Counted from the stretch's first letter, positions 35,351 to 45,796 are shown. The stretch: 64,000 bases of DNA from Companilactobacillus kimchii DSM 13961 = JCM 10707 (GCF_001435445.1 NZ_AZDH01000017.1:62001-126000); one strand, 5' to 3'. Notes: generated by a model not told the origin, from the sequence alone. Numbers and translations are program-made.

Positions 35351-36163
35351 CTTATATCCATTGAAATTTAATTGTTCCATGATAATAGCAGCTGTTTCCT
35401 CAATTGAACGATCAGCCACATTGATCACAGGACAGCCTAATTTTTCATAAATCTTATTTGAGTAGTCTAATTCTTTTTGAATTTCATCTTCTTCAGAATA
35501 AGTAGTGTTAGCATCTAAACCATAAGCAATCATTCTTTGACGACGAATTTTTTGCAAAACGTTCATATCATTAGTTAATCCAACTATCTTATGTGGATCA
35601 ACGGCCCATAATTCGTCTGGAATAGCCAATGAGGGACCTATTGGTAAATTGGCTACCTTGATGTTTTTATTGGCGAGATAGAGTGATAGAGGCGTTTTAG
35701 AGGTTCTGGAGATACCCAAGAGAACTAAATCAGCTTCTAAGAAACCTTTGGGGTTTTGACCATCATCATTAGTTACAGTGAATTCCATGGCAGAGATCAT
35801 GTCAAAGTAATCTTTATCCAATTCATGTAAAAGTCCCTTTTTACGCAAAGGCTTTTGATGAACCATTTGGGAGAAAGTACCGATGATTGGATTTAAAATA
35901 TCGTAATAAACTAGATGATTGTCCTGACAAAATTCATTGATGACATTACAAATTTCAGTTGAGACAATTGTGTGTAGAATGACCGCTTGCTTCTCTTTTG
36001 CCAAATTTAGGATGTTCTCTAGCTGCGGATTATTTTTTACGAATGGATATTTAGTATAAGTTGTATCCATGTTGGGGAACTGTGCAAATGCTGCTTTAGC
36101 AACTCTCAGAGCCGTTTCACCGACACCATCAGATAGGACGAAGACGTTTAATTTCTCTTTCAT
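35342..36163 (-). CDS. Pyruvate, phosphate dikinase / PEP synthase regulatory protein (DUF299)
   Basis: The start is the ATG complementary to 36161-36163, after GGAGGAATT. The 273-residue protein begins LNVFVLSDGVGETALRVAKA and has the P-loop GISRTSKTPLS (about residue 150) typical of the bifunctional ADP-dependent kinase/Pi-dependent phosphorylase that switches PPDK or PEP synthase. No target gene is within the window. In lactobacilli the gene often occurs near rpsU, as here (divergent). Confidence 0.92.
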   Translation of the reverse strand: MKEKLNVFVLSDGVGETALRVAKAAFAQFPNMDTTYTKYPFVKNNPQLENILNLAKEKQAVILHTIVSTEICNVINEFCQDNHLVYYDILNPIIGTFSQMVHQKPLRKKGLLHELDKDYFDMISAMEFTVTNDDGQNPKGFLEADLVLLGISRTSKTPLSLYLANKNIKVANLPIGPSLAIPDELWAVDPHKIVGLTNDMNVLQKIRRQRMIAYGLDANTTYSEEDEIQKELDYSNKIYEKLGCPVINVADRSIEETAAIIMEQLNFNGYKKS

Positions 36164-36196
36164 AATAAATTCCTCCAAAAAAATGTAAAAAAAGAT

Positions 36197-36224
36197 TTGA
36201 ACATTATCTTCTTTTTGTTATAAT
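36197..36224 (+). promoter_or_regulatory. rpsU promoter
   Basis: TTGAAC (36197-36202), 16-base spacer, TATAAT (36219-36224), followed by about 60 bases to the rpsU start with AAGGAGGG ribosome site. Confidence 0.75.
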
Positions 36225-36285
36225 AACATATGAACTGCAAGAGCAATAGACAGTTACGTTAGAATGCGGAAGGAGGGATTATCAT

Positions 36286-36468
36286 ATGGCAAAAACCGTC
36301 GTTCGTGAAAACGAGTCGCTTGATGATGCTCTTCGTCGATTCAAACGTTCTGTTTCAAAGAGTGGTACACTTCAAGAATATAGAAAACGTGAGTTTTACG
36401 AAAAGCCAAGTGTCAAGAGAAAGTTAAAGTCAGAGGCTGCTCGCAAGCGCAACAAGAAACGTCGTTAA
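36286..36468 (+). CDS. rpsU: 30S ribosomal protein S21
   Basis: A 60-residue very basic protein ([19 protein letters not shown] at the start, [13 protein letters not shown] at the end), the usual Firmicute S21. It helps initiation at the ribosome's anti-Shine-Dalgarno region. It has its own promoter and perfect terminator, separate from dnaG-rpoD, unlike the enterobacterial rpsU-dnaG-rpoD operon. Confidence 0.96.
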   Translation: MAKTVVRENESLDDALRRFKRSVSKSGTLQEYRKREFYEKPSVKRKLKSEAARKRNKKRR

Positions 36469-36478
36469 TAGTTTCTTT

Positions 36479-36517
36479 TAAGGTTAAGACAATTTAAATT
36501 GTTTTAACCTTTTTTTT
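36479..36517 (+). terminator. Terminator after rpsU
   Basis: Perfect stem AAGGTTAAGACAATTT / AAATTGTTTTAACCTT (one G-T pair) followed by eight T. Confidence 0.85.
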
Positions 36518-36573
36518 GTCAAAAAAATTCAGCTTTGTGATATCATTCAAGGTAAGATGGAGGTTCGTTTTTA

Positions 36574-37551
36574 TTGACAGAAAAAGTTGAACAAAGTAAA
36601 GAAAGCATTCAAATCAAAAATCCTCAAAACGCAATCAGCCTTTTTGGTGTAAATGACAGTAACTTGCATTTAATTGAAGAAGGATTAAATGTTGAAATTC
36701 ATGCGTTTGGCGATCGTTTAGACGTTACGGGTGCAGAGGACAATGTTAAGCATGCTGTAAATCTTCTAAATAAATTCATGGAATTAATCAACAGTGGTGT
36801 AACTCTAGGGTCAGCCGATATTGTAAGTGGGCTAAAGATGGATGAACGTGGTACATTGGATTATTTTGGTGACTTATATAAAGACGAGTTAATCAAAGAT
36901 TTCAGTGGTAAACCAGTTCGTGTACGTAATTTTGGTCAGAGACAATATGTCAATGCCATTAATCATAATGACATTACTTTTGGTATTGGACCTGCTGGTA
37001 CTGGTAAAACTTATTTAGCCGTTGTTATGGCTGTGGCCGCTTTGAAACAAGGTAAGGTTCAAAGAATCATCCTCACTAGACCCGCTGTCGAAGCCGGAGA
37101 GAGTTTAGGCTTTTTACCAGGTGATCTTAAAGAAAAAGTTGATCCATACATGAGACCTATCTACGATGCCTTGTATGCCATTTTAGGATCCGATCATACT
37201 AGTCGTTTACTTGAAAGAGGCGTGATTGAAGTTGCACCTTTGGCTTATATGAGAGGTCGTACGCTGGATGAATCATTTGTCATCCTGGATGAAGCTCAGA
37301 ATACTACTAGAGAACAAATGAAGATGTTCTTAACACGTTTAGGTTTTGATTCTAAAATGATTGTTAATGGTGATATTTCTCAAATCGATTTGCCTGGTCA
37401 CACTCGTAGTGGCTTGATCCAAGCACAATCAGTTTTAAAGAATTTGCCACACATTGAATTTGTTAACTTCACATCAGCTGATGTTGTGAGACATCCGGTT
37501 GTTGCTGAAATTATTGACGCTTATGAGGATTCAGATAAAAAAGAAAAATAA
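36574..37551 (+). CDS. phoH: PhoH-like ATPase
   Basis: A 325-residue protein starting at TTG 36574, 10 bases after GGAGG. It has a short N-terminal KH-like part (about 20-95) and a P-loop ATPase domain: Walker A GPAGTGKT (about residue 140) and Walker B SFVILDEAQN. It is linked to RNA metabolism and usually precedes ybeY, as it does here with 15 bases between. Exact function is not settled. Confidence 0.93.
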   Translation: MTEKVEQSKESIQIKNPQNAISLFGVNDSNLHLIEEGLNVEIHAFGDRLDVTGAEDNVKHAVNLLNKFMELINSGVTLGSADIVSGLKMDERGTLDYFGDLYKDELIKDFSGKPVRVRNFGQRQYVNAINHNDITFGIGPAGTGKTYLAVVMAVAALKQGKVQRIILTRPAVEAGESLGFLPGDLKEKVDPYMRPIYDALYAILGSDHTSRLLERGVIEVAPLAYMRGRTLDESFVILDEAQNTTREQMKMFLTRLGFDSKMIVNGDISQIDLPGHTRSGLIQAQSVLKNLPHIEFVNFTSADVVRHPVVAEIIDAYEDSDKKEK

Positions 37552-37566
37552 TATTGGGGAATTATT

Positions 37567-38037
37567 ATGGACTTAGAAATTTTTAATGATGATAATTTGA
37601 TCGACAAGGATAGAGAAAATTGGGTGAAAGATATTGTTCAATTTACTTTTAATCAATTGGAATTAAAGGAAAATACACAACTATCGATTCATTTTGTAAC
37701 TAAAGATGGTATTCATGATATTAATAAAGAGTATCGTAATGTTGATCGTGCGACTGATGTTATTAGTTTTGCCATTAATGATGGTGAGGATTCACTAGAT
37801 TATCTAGAGAATCAAATTCCTGATTTACCAGTTGATTTAGGTGACTTGTTCATTAGTACTGAGATTGTAGCAGAACATGCTAAAGACTATGAACATTCAT
37901 TTGATCGTGAGTTGGGTTATACAATTGTGCATGGAATTCTTCACTTGAATGGTTATGACCATATCAAGAAAGAAGACGAGAAAGTCATGATTGGTTTACA
38001 AGAAAAGATTTTGGGTGCTTATGGTTTAGAAAAATAA
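37567..38037 (+). CDS. ybeY: Endoribonuclease YbeY
   Basis: A 156-residue zinc-dependent RNase involved in 16S rRNA maturation and ribosome quality control. The three-His zinc motif HGILHLNGYDH is complete near residue 120, and RNVDRATDVISFA is also typical. It follows phoH. A terminator and not dgkA comes next. Confidence 0.94.
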   Translation: MDLEIFNDDNLIDKDRENWVKDIVQFTFNQLELKENTQLSIHFVTKDGIHDINKEYRNVDRATDVISFAINDGEDSLDYLENQIPDLPVDLGDLFISTEIVAEHAKDYEHSFDRELGYTIVHGILHLNGYDHIKKEDEKVMIGLQEKILGAYGLEK

Positions 38038-38044
38038 AATTAGG

Positions 38045-38087
38045 AGAGTGGGTAATTGTATTTTGATTGCCTGCTCTTATTTTTTTA
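38045..38087 (+). terminator. Terminator between ybeY and cdd
   Basis: Imperfect 12-pair stem AGAGTGGGTAAT / ATTGCCTGCTCT with a loop of about 8 bases and a seven-T tract. cdd must then have its own promoter in the following 90 bases. Confidence 0.65.
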
Positions 38088-38177
38088 TTTTGAAAAATAA
38101 GTGAGCTTTTACTTTTTAGTTTGCTTAATCTCTTGTATTATAAACATAGTAGAAATACAAAAAGGAGACTGAAACTA

Positions 38178-38579
38178 GTGGAAATTAACGAACAGCAGCT
38201 ATTTGATATTGCTGATAAGGCTATGCAAAATGCTTATGCTCCTTATTCTCATTATCAGGTTGGCGCAGCAATTCTTTGTGATAACGACAAAGTTTATTCT
38301 GGTGTTAACGTCGAAAATGCTTCATTTGGTTTAACTAATTGTGCCGAGAGAACAGCTATCTTTAAGGCTGTTTCTGAAGGTGCTAAGAAGGTTAAGGCAA
38401 TTGTAATTACTAATGGGACCAAAGAGATGTCAAAACCCTGTGGAGCTTGTCGTCAAGTGATGAGTGAATTTATGGGACCAGATGATATTGTTTTCTTAGC
38501 TAATAATCGTAATGATTATAAGAAATATACTTTCAAAGAAATTTTGCCACTAGCATTCAGTGATGAGGATATGAATTAA
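38178..38579 (+). CDS. cdd: Cytidine deaminase
   Basis: The start is GTG 38178 after AAAAAGGAG; an upstream in-frame TTG at 38121 has no ribosome site. The 133-residue enzyme has the zinc motifs TNCAERTAI (Cys and Glu) and PCGACRQV (two Cys), plus [10 protein letters not shown]. It deaminates cytidine and deoxycytidine for pyrimidine salvage. era begins one base after the stop. Confidence 0.95.
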   Translation: MEINEQQLFDIADKAMQNAYAPYSHYQVGAAILCDNDKVYSGVNVENASFGLTNCAERTAIFKAVSEGAKKVKAIVITNGTKEMSKPCGACRQVMSEFMGPDDIVFLANNRNDYKKYTFKEILPLAFSDEDMN

Positions 38580-38580
38580 T

Positions 38581-39495
38581 ATGGATAATAAAAATTATAA
38601 ATCAGGTTTTGTAGCAATTATTGGACGCCCAAATGTTGGTAAATCAACATTTATGAATCGTATTATTAAAGAACAAATTGCTATTACATCACCTAAAGCA
38701 CAAACAACACGTAACAAGATTCAAGGAATTTTTACTGATGATGAACGTCAGATTATTTTCTTGGATACACCAGGAATTCATAAACCACATAATGATTTGG
38801 ATCAATATATGGATAAAGCTGCTATTTCAGCTCTTAAAGAAGTTGATGCCGTACTATTCATGACAGAAGCCGGAGAAAAAGCTGGCCCTGGGGATAAATT
38901 TATCATTGAGGAATTAAAGAAAGTTAAGGCTCCAGTTTTCTTAATTCTAAACAAGATCGATTTGATCAATCCCGATGAAATGATGCCACAAATCGACGAA
39001 TACAAAGATTTGATGGACTTTGCTGAAGTTATTCCAATTTCTGCAACCAATGGTAACAATGTTGATGATTTGATCGATTCTTTGACAAAGGCTTTGCCAG
39101 TTGGACCACAATATTATGCTGATGACCAAATTACTGATCACCCAGAATACTTTATTGTCGGTGAATTGATTCGTGAAAAGATTTTGGAAGATACACGTGA
39201 TGAGATTCCTCACTCAATTGCGGTTGTGGTTGAATCGATGAATCAACGTAGTGCTGCTGGTAAACTTCAAATTGAGGCTTATATTTACGTTGAACGTGAT
39301 AGTCAAAAACCTATTGTTATTGGGCGTGGCGGTTCTATGTTGAAGAATATTGGTATTGGTTCACGTATTAAGATTGAACATTTGTTAGGTGAGAAGATCA
39401 ATTTGAAGCTTTGGGTACGTGTTAAGAAAAATTGGCGTGATGATCCAGCCTTTTTAGCTAGTGCTGGTTATTCATTGAAGGACTTGAATAATTAA
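38581..39495 (+). CDS. era: GTPase Era
   Basis: A 304-residue ribosome-assembly GTPase: G1 GRPNVGKS, G3 DTPG ([12 protein letters not shown]), G4 NKID, and a C-terminal KH domain (about 230-295, [13 protein letters not shown]) that binds the 3' end of 16S rRNA. It overlaps recO by one base, the standard Firmicute order. Confidence 0.97.
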   Translation: MDNKNYKSGFVAIIGRPNVGKSTFMNRIIKEQIAITSPKAQTTRNKIQGIFTDDERQIIFLDTPGIHKPHNDLDQYMDKAAISALKEVDAVLFMTEAGEKAGPGDKFIIEELKKVKAPVFLILNKIDLINPDEMMPQIDEYKDLMDFAEVIPISATNGNNVDDLIDSLTKALPVGPQYYADDQITDHPEYFIVGELIREKILEDTRDEIPHSIAVVVESMNQRSAAGKLQIEAYIYVERDSQKPIVIGRGGSMLKNIGIGSRIKIEHLLGEKINLKLWVRVKKNWRDDPAFLASAGYSLKDLNN

Positions 39496-40253
39496 TGCAT
39501 CAAACGGCAACTAATTTCTTTGGAATTGTTGTACGACGTCAACGTTATAAAGAACGGGATGCTTTGGTCACAATTCTGACGAAAGAATATGGTTTTAGAA
39601 CTTTTTTGGTTCGTAGTACACAAAATTCTAAATCAAAAATATCAGGCTCGGTGATTACCTTTTCATATGGTGAATACTCAGGTGTAGTTCGGGATGATGG
39701 TCTGTCGTACTTGAATTCAGCTAGTAATATCAAACAATTTGATGAAATCGTACAAGATATTGAATTGAATGCCTATGCTACTTTTCTATTTGATTTGTAC
39801 CATGAAGCCTTTATTGATGATCCCGTACCAGATAGATGGTATCGAGAACTTTTTAAGGCTTTGCTGTACATTGATAATGGTTATGATGCACAGATCATTG
39901 TCAATATCATGCAAATGAAGCTATTGGATGCTTTTGGAGTTAAACCCAATATGGATGCTTGTGTAGTTGGCGGTGAAACTGAAGGAGTCTTTGACTTTTC
40001 AGTTCTTTTAGGTGGATTGATTTGTTCAAATCACTTTGATAACGATATTCATCGCTTACATATTCCAAAACGGATCATCTACTTTTTGCGTCTGTTTAGC
40101 AAAATCAGTTTGGATCAGGTCGGCAAGATTGAAATCAAAGAAAATAATAAAGATTTGATTCAACATGCGATTGATGCTATTTATTTAGGCACAGTTGGAT
40201 ATTATCCTAAAAGTAAAACTTTTATCGACAAAATGAAGCGTTGGCGCTTTTAG
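39495..40253 (+). CDS. recO: DNA repair protein RecO
   Basis: A 252-residue protein: N-terminal OB fold (FFGIVVRRQRYKERDALVTI) and helical C-terminal part. The zinc-finger cysteines of some RecO proteins are reduced here to two Cys (ACVVGGE and GLICSNH), so the zinc site is probably lost or partial. It mediates RecA loading in RecFOR repair. It starts in the era stop codon. glyQS follows after its own promoter. Confidence 0.9.
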   Translation: MHQTATNFFGIVVRRQRYKERDALVTILTKEYGFRTFLVRSTQNSKSKISGSVITFSYGEYSGVVRDDGLSYLNSASNIKQFDEIVQDIELNAYATFLFDLYHEAFIDDPVPDRWYRELFKALLYIDNGYDAQIIVNIMQMKLLDAFGVKPNMDACVVGGETEGVFDFSVLLGGLICSNHFDNDIHRLHIPKRIIYFLRLFSKISLDQVGKIEIKENNKDLIQHAIDAIYLGTVGYYPKSKTFIDKMKRWRF

Positions 40254-40257
40254 CCAA

Positions 40258-40456
40258 TTGACAATCTTTATGAAAATGGTTATATTTGTAAATGTGAAAA
40301 CAGCGACAGGGGATGGTGGAAGCCCTGACTAAGATTTATGGCGTATAATTTTCATTTGAATATAAAAGAGCAGGACTTTGTCCTGAATTAGGGTGGAACC
40401 GCGAATAATCGTCCCTTGCAGAAAGTGCCTAAGTGTACACTGCAAGGGATTTTTTT
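40258..40456 (+). promoter_or_regulatory. Promoter and glycine T-box leader of glyQS
   Basis: A near-consensus promoter TTGACA (40258-40263), 17-base spacer, TATATT (40281-40286) begins the leader. A GGC triplet (40340-40342) in the stem I specifier position fits glycine. The T-box AGGGTGGAACCGCG is at 40390-40403 and the terminator TCCCTTGCAG / CTGCAAGGGA plus T-run at 40412-40456. Binding of uncharged tRNA(Gly) should permit read-through into glyQS. Confidence 0.93.
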
Positions 40457-40480
40457 GTGCTTCGCCTGAAGGGAGAAAAC

Positions 40481-41389
40481 ATGGTTAAGAAGTTAAATAT
40501 ACAAGATATGATTCTTACTCTTCAAAAATTTTGGGGTAGTAAGGGCTGCATGTTAATGCAAGCATATGATACAGAAAAAGGTGCCGGAACAATGAGTCCA
40601 TACACATTTTTACGTGCAATTGGACCAGAACCATGGAATGCTGCCTACGTTGAACCATCAAGACGTCCAGCTGATGGTCGTTATGGTGAAAATCCTAACC
40701 GTTTATACCAACATCATCAATTCCAAGTAGTTATGAAACCAGCTCCAGAAAACATTCAAGAATATTATTTAGATTCATTACGTGCTTTAGGTATTGAACC
40801 ACTAGAACATGATATTCGTTTCGTTGAAGATAACTGGGAGAACCCATCAATGGGTTGTGCCGGTGTTGGTTGGGAAGTTTGGCTTGATGGTATGGAAGTT
40901 TCTCAATTTACATACTTCCAACAAGTCGGAGGACTTCAATGTCATCCAACAACTAGTGAAATTACTTATGGTGTTGAACGTCTAGCATCATATATTCAAG
41001 ATGTAAATTCCGTTTATGACCTTGAATGGGGCGACGGCGTTTTGTACGGTGATATCTTTAAAGAGCCAGAATATGAACATTCAAAATACTCATTTGAAGA
41101 AAGTAATCAAGATATGCTTTTCAAATTCTTTGATGAATATGAGAAAGAAGCTAACCGTTTGATGGATCTAGGTTTGGTTCATCCGGCTTATGATTACATC
41201 TTGAAGTGTTCACATACATTTAACTTGTTAGATGCTCGTGGTGCTGTTTCTGTTACTGAACGTGCTGCTTTCTTATCACGTATTAGAAAGATGGCTCATA
41301 AGGTTGCTAAGGCCTTTGTCGAGGAAAGAAAGAAACGTGGCTTCCCACTTCTAGCAAACAGTCAAGCAAAGGAGAACGAAAATGACTAA
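40481..41389 (+). CDS. glyQ: Glycyl-tRNA synthetase alpha subunit
   Basis: The start is ATG 40481 after AAGGGAG; an in-frame start at 40433 falls within the T-box terminator. The 302-residue catalytic subunit of the alpha2beta2 enzyme contains [20 protein letters not shown] and [19 protein letters not shown] (class II motif region). It overlaps glyS by 8 bases. Confidence 0.96.
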   Translation: MVKKLNIQDMILTLQKFWGSKGCMLMQAYDTEKGAGTMSPYTFLRAIGPEPWNAAYVEPSRRPADGRYGENPNRLYQHHQFQVVMKPAPENIQEYYLDSLRALGIEPLEHDIRFVEDNWENPSMGCAGVGWEVWLDGMEVSQFTYFQQVGGLQCHPTTSEITYGVERLASYIQDVNSVYDLEWGDGVLYGDIFKEPEYEHSKYSFEESNQDMLFKFFDEYEKEANRLMDLGLVHPAYDYILKCSHTFNLLDARGAVSVTERAAFLSRIRKMAHKVAKAFVEERKKRGFPLLANSQAKENEND

Positions 41390-43442
41390 AAATTACTTAT
41401 TAGAAATTGGATTGGAAGAAATGCCAGCCCATGTTGTAACTAAGAGTGTTAATCAATTTGCTCAAAGGGCAGAGAAATTTCTTAAAGAAAATCGTATTTC
41501 TTTTGATTCAATTGAAAAGTTTTCTACCCCTAGAAGATTGACAATCCTAGTTAAAGGTATTGCTGATAAACAAACTGATATTGATGTTAAAGCTAAAGGT
41601 CCATCTAAAAAGATTGCCCAAGATGCTGATGGTAATTGGACAAAAGCTGCACAAGGATTTGCTCGTGGACAAGGTATGACACCAGATGATATCTTCTTTG
41701 AAGAACTAAAAGGTGTTGAATATGCCTATATTCAAAAACATGAAGATGGTCAAAAAGTTGAAGATGTATTGAGCCATATGGATGAAGTTATTAAAGCTAT
41801 CACATTCCCTACAAGAATGCGTTGGGGTTCATATGATTTCGAATATATCCGTCCAATTCACTGGTTGGTATCTCTACTTGATACTGAAGAAGTACCAGTT
41901 AAGATTCTTGATATCACTTCTGGACGTATGACTCGTGGACACAGATTCTTAGGTGAAGATGTTGAAATCGATGATGCTAAGAACTATGTTGAAAAATTGA
42001 GATCACAATCTGTTATCGTTGATGCTAAAGAACGCAAACAAATTATTTCTGACCAAATCAGTAAAATTGCTACTGACAATAGTTGGGACATTGACGTTGA
42101 TGCCGACCTATTGGAAGAGGTTAATAATTTAGTTGAATTCCCAACAACTTTCTACGGCTCATTCGATAAGAAATATTTGGAAATCCCTGAAGAAGTTCTA
42201 ATCACTTCAATGAAGGATAACCAAAGATACTTCTACGTACGTGACCAAAGTGGGAAATTGGCTCCTTACTTTATCGGTGTTAGAAATGGTAATACAGAAC
42301 ATATCGAAAATGTTATTCGTGGTAATGAAAAGGTCCTTGTTGCTCGTCTAGAAGATGCTGATTTCTTCTTTAAGGAAGATCAAAAGAAGACAATTGCTGA
42401 CTACGTTGAAAAACTTAAATCAGTTAACTTCCACGTTAAAATCGGTACAATGTATGAAAAAATGGCTCGTGTTCACCAAATTGCTGAACATTTGGCTAAA
42501 TTATTCAAACTAGATGAAACTGAAACTAAAGACTTGCTACGTGCTAGTGATATTTACAAGTTTGATCTAGTAACAAGCATGGTTGATGAATTCCCAGAGC
42601 TACAAGGTGTTATGGGTGAAAAGTATGCTGAAATTATGGGCGAAACAGAAGCTGTTGCTCATGCCGTTCGTGAACACTACATGCCAATTTCAGCCGAAGG
42701 TGAAGTGCCTGCAAGTAAAGTTGGTGCAGCTTTAGCTATTGCTGATAAATTAGACTCATTAGTTACTTTCTATGCAGTTGATTTGATTCCTAGTGGTTCA
42801 AATGATCCATATGCATTGCGCCGTCAAGCTTATGGTATCGTTAGAATTCTTAACCAATATCAATGGTCATTGAATTTGAATGATCTTCAAGATTACTTAA
42901 AAGCTAACTTAACAGTTCCTGCTAAATTAGACTTAAGCAAGCATGAAAAAGATATTGATGACTTCATGATCGACCGTGTACGTCAACTATTGAAACAACA
43001 AGCTGTTCGTGGAGATATTATCGATGCTGTTGCCGGCGGTTCAAATGTTGATCCAATCGCTATGATTGACGTTGCCAAAGTGCTACAAAATCATATTTCT
43101 GATGATGACTTCAAAGTTGTCATGGAAGCATTAGGTAGAATTGTTAACTTATCTAAGAAAGCTAAGTTTGGTTATTCAGACGATTTGACAGTTGACGATT
43201 CATTGTTTGAAAACCCATCAGAAGCTAAGTTAAAAGAACAAGTAGCTAAAGTTAGTGATGATAATGCTGAAGATCTATTCAAACAATTAGCAGCTCTACG
43301 TCCAACAATTGATTCATACTTCGATGAGAATATGATCATGGCTAAGGATGAAAAGGTTAAGAATAACCGTTTAACACAATTGGTTATTGCTAACAACTTG
43401 ATTGCTAAGCTTGGTGATCTTTCTAAGATCGTTACAAAATAG
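41382..43442 (+). CDS. glyS: Glycyl-tRNA synthetase beta subunit
   Basis: A 686-residue beta subunit that recognises the tRNA anticodon. It begins [15 protein letters not shown] and contains [20 protein letters not shown] and the HD-like [16 protein letters not shown], all typical of GlyS. Codon use is like the other housekeeping genes. A strong bidirectional terminator follows. Confidence 0.96.
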   Translation: MTKNYLLEIGLEEMPAHVVTKSVNQFAQRAEKFLKENRISFDSIEKFSTPRRLTILVKGIADKQTDIDVKAKGPSKKIAQDADGNWTKAAQGFARGQGMTPDDIFFEELKGVEYAYIQKHEDGQKVEDVLSHMDEVIKAITFPTRMRWGSYDFEYIRPIHWLVSLLDTEEVPVKILDITSGRMTRGHRFLGEDVEIDDAKNYVEKLRSQSVIVDAKERKQIISDQISKIATDNSWDIDVDADLLEEVNNLVEFPTTFYGSFDKKYLEIPEEVLITSMKDNQRYFYVRDQSGKLAPYFIGVRNGNTEHIENVIRGNEKVLVARLEDADFFFKEDQKKTIADYVEKLKSVNFHVKIGTMYEKMARVHQIAEHLAKLFKLDETETKDLLRASDIYKFDLVTSMVDEFPELQGVMGEKYAEIMGETEAVAHAVREHYMPISAEGEVPASKVGAALAIADKLDSLVTFYAVDLIPSGSNDPYALRRQAYGIVRILNQYQWSLNLNDLQDYLKANLTVPAKLDLSKHEKDIDDFMIDRVRQLLKQQAVRGDIIDAVAGGSNVDPIAMIDVAKVLQNHISDDDFKVVMEALGRIVNLSKKAKFGYSDDLTVDDSLFENPSEAKLKEQVAKVSDDNAEDLFKQLAALRPTIDSYFDENMIMAKDEKVKNNRLTQLVIANNLIAKLGDLSKIVTK

Positions 43443-43463
43443 AAATGTAATATGTATTAACTA

Positions 43464-43504
43464 AATAAAGCCGCAGTGTTCATTAAGAACATTGTGGCTT
43501 TATT
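43464..43504. terminator. Bidirectional terminator between glyS and RpiR gene
   Basis: Stem AATAAAGCCGCAGTGTTC / GAACATTGTGGCTTTATT with loop ATTAA. It overlaps the stop codon region of the minus-strand regulator. Confidence 0.85.
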
Positions 43505-44273
43505 TTAGTTTCTGTAAAAAATCTATATATTCTCTAATTACGTAGTCGATACAATATCCTAATGAAAGATAAGAAACTACATCACGATTTCTTATAGGAT
43601 TTGGAATTGGTGTGGAGTAATAAAATAAGTTATACGTGGCTAAAGAGGCGAGAGTGTTGTCAGAGAAAGGCGTCATGCTAATGATAGGAACCTGATTTAG
43701 ACATAATAGTTTAGTTCCTTCAATTACATTTCTTGATTCACCACTAATAGAGGCTATCCAAATACAGTCGGTGGATTTTATAACAGGCTGTACGGACTCG
43801 AATTCACTTCGTCCTGAAAGAAATATAACGGGAACGTTAACAAGTAGCATTAAGTTTCTTGATAATTCACGCATATAGTTAGCTTGACTATGTCCAGTTC
43901 CGTAGACATAAATAGCTGTAGAATTTTTTAATAAATGATTGATGGAATCAAAACTTGTTTGAATCAACATACTATTTGTTTTAGAAATATCAATTTTTTG
44001 CTGATTTATAACTCTATATTGAGGGGAATCAGCCTTTTCTTCGATACTGGATTTTAAATCATATCTGAGCTCAGCAAAATCAGTGTAACCAATCTTTTTG
44101 ACGAGTTTAGAAATGAATGAACTTGAATAGTGTATTTTCTTTGCCAATTCAGAAATCGTAAGACCATTTATTTCAGATTGATGCTGGTGAATATATTCAA
44201 TGACATTCTTCTCGTTCTCTGTTAGTGGGTGGGTTAAATTAACTATTCTTTGATCAAAATTGTTTACAGCCAT
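43500..44273 (-). CDS. MurR/RpiR-family transcriptional regulator
   Basis: A 257-residue regulator with an N-terminal HTH_6 domain (about residues 10-75, ISELAKKIHYSSSFISKLVK) and a C-terminal SIS sugar-phosphate-binding domain (about 105-235, IYVYGTGHSQANYMREL and CIWIASISGESRNVIEGTK). It should sense a phosphosugar from the divergently encoded PTS system. Two related palindromes lie in the gap between them. Confidence 0.9.
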   Translation of the reverse strand: MAVNNFDQRIVNLTHPLTENEKNVIEYIHQHQSEINGLTISELAKKIHYSSSFISKLVKKIGYTDFAELRYDLKSSIEEKADSPQYRVINQQKIDISKTNSMLIQTSFDSINHLLKNSTAIYVYGTGHSQANYMRELSRNLMLLVNVPVIFLSGRSEFESVQPVIKSTDCIWIASISGESRNVIEGTKLLCLNQVPIISMTPFSDNTLASLATYNLFYYSTPIPNPIRNRDVVSYLSLGYCIDYVIREYIDFLQKLK

Positions 44274-44293
44274 ATAGAGTATCCCTTTTATCT

Positions 44294-44461
44294 ATTTTCC
44301 AAGATGGAATATATTTTGTTAAGTACGAATAAATGAATCAAAGTACCTGGTTTAATGCAGTAAAAAATGTATAAAATATTTTCCAAATTGGAAAATTATC
44401 ATATATTCGGAACAATCATTACTAACTATTGTAATCGATTACATCACTAATGAGTAGTGAT
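44294..44461. promoter_or_regulatory. Paired RpiR-type palindromes and a cre site
   Basis: A perfect 19-base palindrome ATTTTCCAA-A-TTGGAAAAT is at 44378-44396 and a degenerate copy (ATTTTCCAA-G-ATGGAATAT, 16 of 18 arm positions agreeing) at 44294-44312, with centres 84 bases apart. TGTAATCGATTACA at 44430-44443 matches the catabolite-responsive element consensus. A third dyad ATCACTA-ATGAG-TAGTGAT follows at 44443-44461. The first two are candidate sites for the divergent RpiR protein, the cre site for CcpA. Confidence 0.65.
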
Positions 44462-44518
44462 ATTCTGAATTTGTAATCAAGAAATAATTCATTATGTCTT
44501 TTAGGGAGGATATAATAT

Positions 44519-45793
44519 ATGGGCAAGAAAATGGAGTCTTTTACTAATAAAGTACAAAGTTCTATGGGTAAATTTGCTTCTAATAAGTTATTGTCAGCTA
44601 TTTCGAATGGGATGATTAGACTTTTACCAGTTACGATGGTTGGCTCAGTTTGTGCAATTTTAGGTAATCTAGGTTTTCCTGGATATCAAGATTATGTTAA
44701 TAAAATTGGGTTAGGTTCAATCTTTTCAATGGGCGTTCAGATGACTACAAACCTCATATCAATTTATGTGTTGGTTTCTTTAGCCTATGAGTTTTCCAAA
44801 AAGTTGAACGGTTCTAAGATTAATTCAATCCTATTATCTGTCATGAGTTTCTTCTTATTGACACCGATCAGTAATATTAAGATTAAGGGAAACGATATTG
44901 TAGGTTTAGATCTTTCATACTTAGGTTCTAAAGGTATGTTCGTTGCAATGATTGTTTCGCTTAGTGTAACTTGGTTTTATTGTTTACTGGAAAGAAAGCA
45001 TATCACAATTAAAATGCCAGATAGCGTTCCTCCAGCAGTATCCAATTCGTTTACAGCTCTAGTACCGGCATGGATAATTGCAGGAATTATACTTGTTATT
45101 AATGGAATGCTTCGTGCCACTTCTTTTGGAGATATTCATAATTTGATTTATACAATCGTACAAACTCCGCTGGAACATTTAGGCGGTTCAATTTGGGCCT
45201 TGTTATTCATTCTATTCTTTTCAGAGTTCTTATGGTTCTTTGGTATTCACGGGAGTATGGCTACTTCAGCAATTATTTATACTCTATACCAACCACTTGA
45301 ATTACAGAATTTAGCAGCTTATACAGCAGGACAAGCACTACCTAATATTTTAACTAAAACCTTTATTGACGTTATGAAAGGACCTCGTCATTTTGCATTA
45401 GCAATTCTATTATTATTCTTGTGTCATAGTCATCATATGAAATCGGTTGGTAAGGTTGCCATTGTTCCAGCATTCTTTGGTATCAGTGAACCTATGAAGT
45501 TTGGTATCCCGATGGTTCTTAATCCAATACTGTTTATTCCTATGACATTGTCACCAGTAATATCTGTTGGACTTGCATACGTAGCTACATCATTAAATTT
45601 AATTCCACGTATGACAGGTATTACCTTCCCTTGGAATATTCCAGTAATCTCCGGGTTAGTTGTGGGAGATTGGCGTACGGCCATCTTACAAGTTTTACAA
45701 TTATTGATTGCAATGGCTCTTTATTATCCGTTTATTAAAATTCTTGATAGACAAAGCTTAGAACAAGAAGCTGCTCAAGCTGAAAAGGAGTAG
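44519..45793 (+). CDS. PTS EIIC, lactose/cellobiose family (orphan)
   Basis: A 424-residue membrane protein of the Lac/cellobiose EIIC type with about ten hydrophobic segments, the motif FFGIHGSMATSAI and PAFFGISEPMKFGIP, both hallmarks of the family. It would translocate and allow phosphorylation of a beta-glucoside or similar sugar. It has no fused or adjacent EIIA/EIIB of its own class; the nearby EIIA/EIIB are fructose-type. GGGAGG precedes ATG 44519. The next gene, a tyrosine phosphatase, starts 3 bases later. Confidence 0.88.
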   Translation: MGKKMESFTNKVQSSMGKFASNKLLSAISNGMIRLLPVTMVGSVCAILGNLGFPGYQDYVNKIGLGSIFSMGVQMTTNLISIYVLVSLAYEFSKKLNGSKINSILLSVMSFFLLTPISNIKIKGNDIVGLDLSYLGSKGMFVAMIVSLSVTWFYCLLERKHITIKMPDSVPPAVSNSFTALVPAWIIAGIILVINGMLRATSFGDIHNLIYTIVQTPLEHLGGSIWALLFILFFSEFLWFFGIHGSMATSAIIYTLYQPLELQNLAAYTAGQALPNILTKTFIDVMKGPRHFALAILLLFLCHSHHMKSVGKVAIVPAFFGISEPMKFGIPMVLNPILFIPMTLSPVISVGLAYVATSLNLIPRMTGITFPWNIPVISGLVVGDWRTAILQVLQLLIAMALYYPFIKILDRQSLEQEAAQAEKE

Positions 45794-45796
45794 GAC

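Noticed and set aside
40433-40480. Earlier start for glyQ
   Set aside because: It lies in the T-box terminator loop; ATG 40481 has a good ribosome site.
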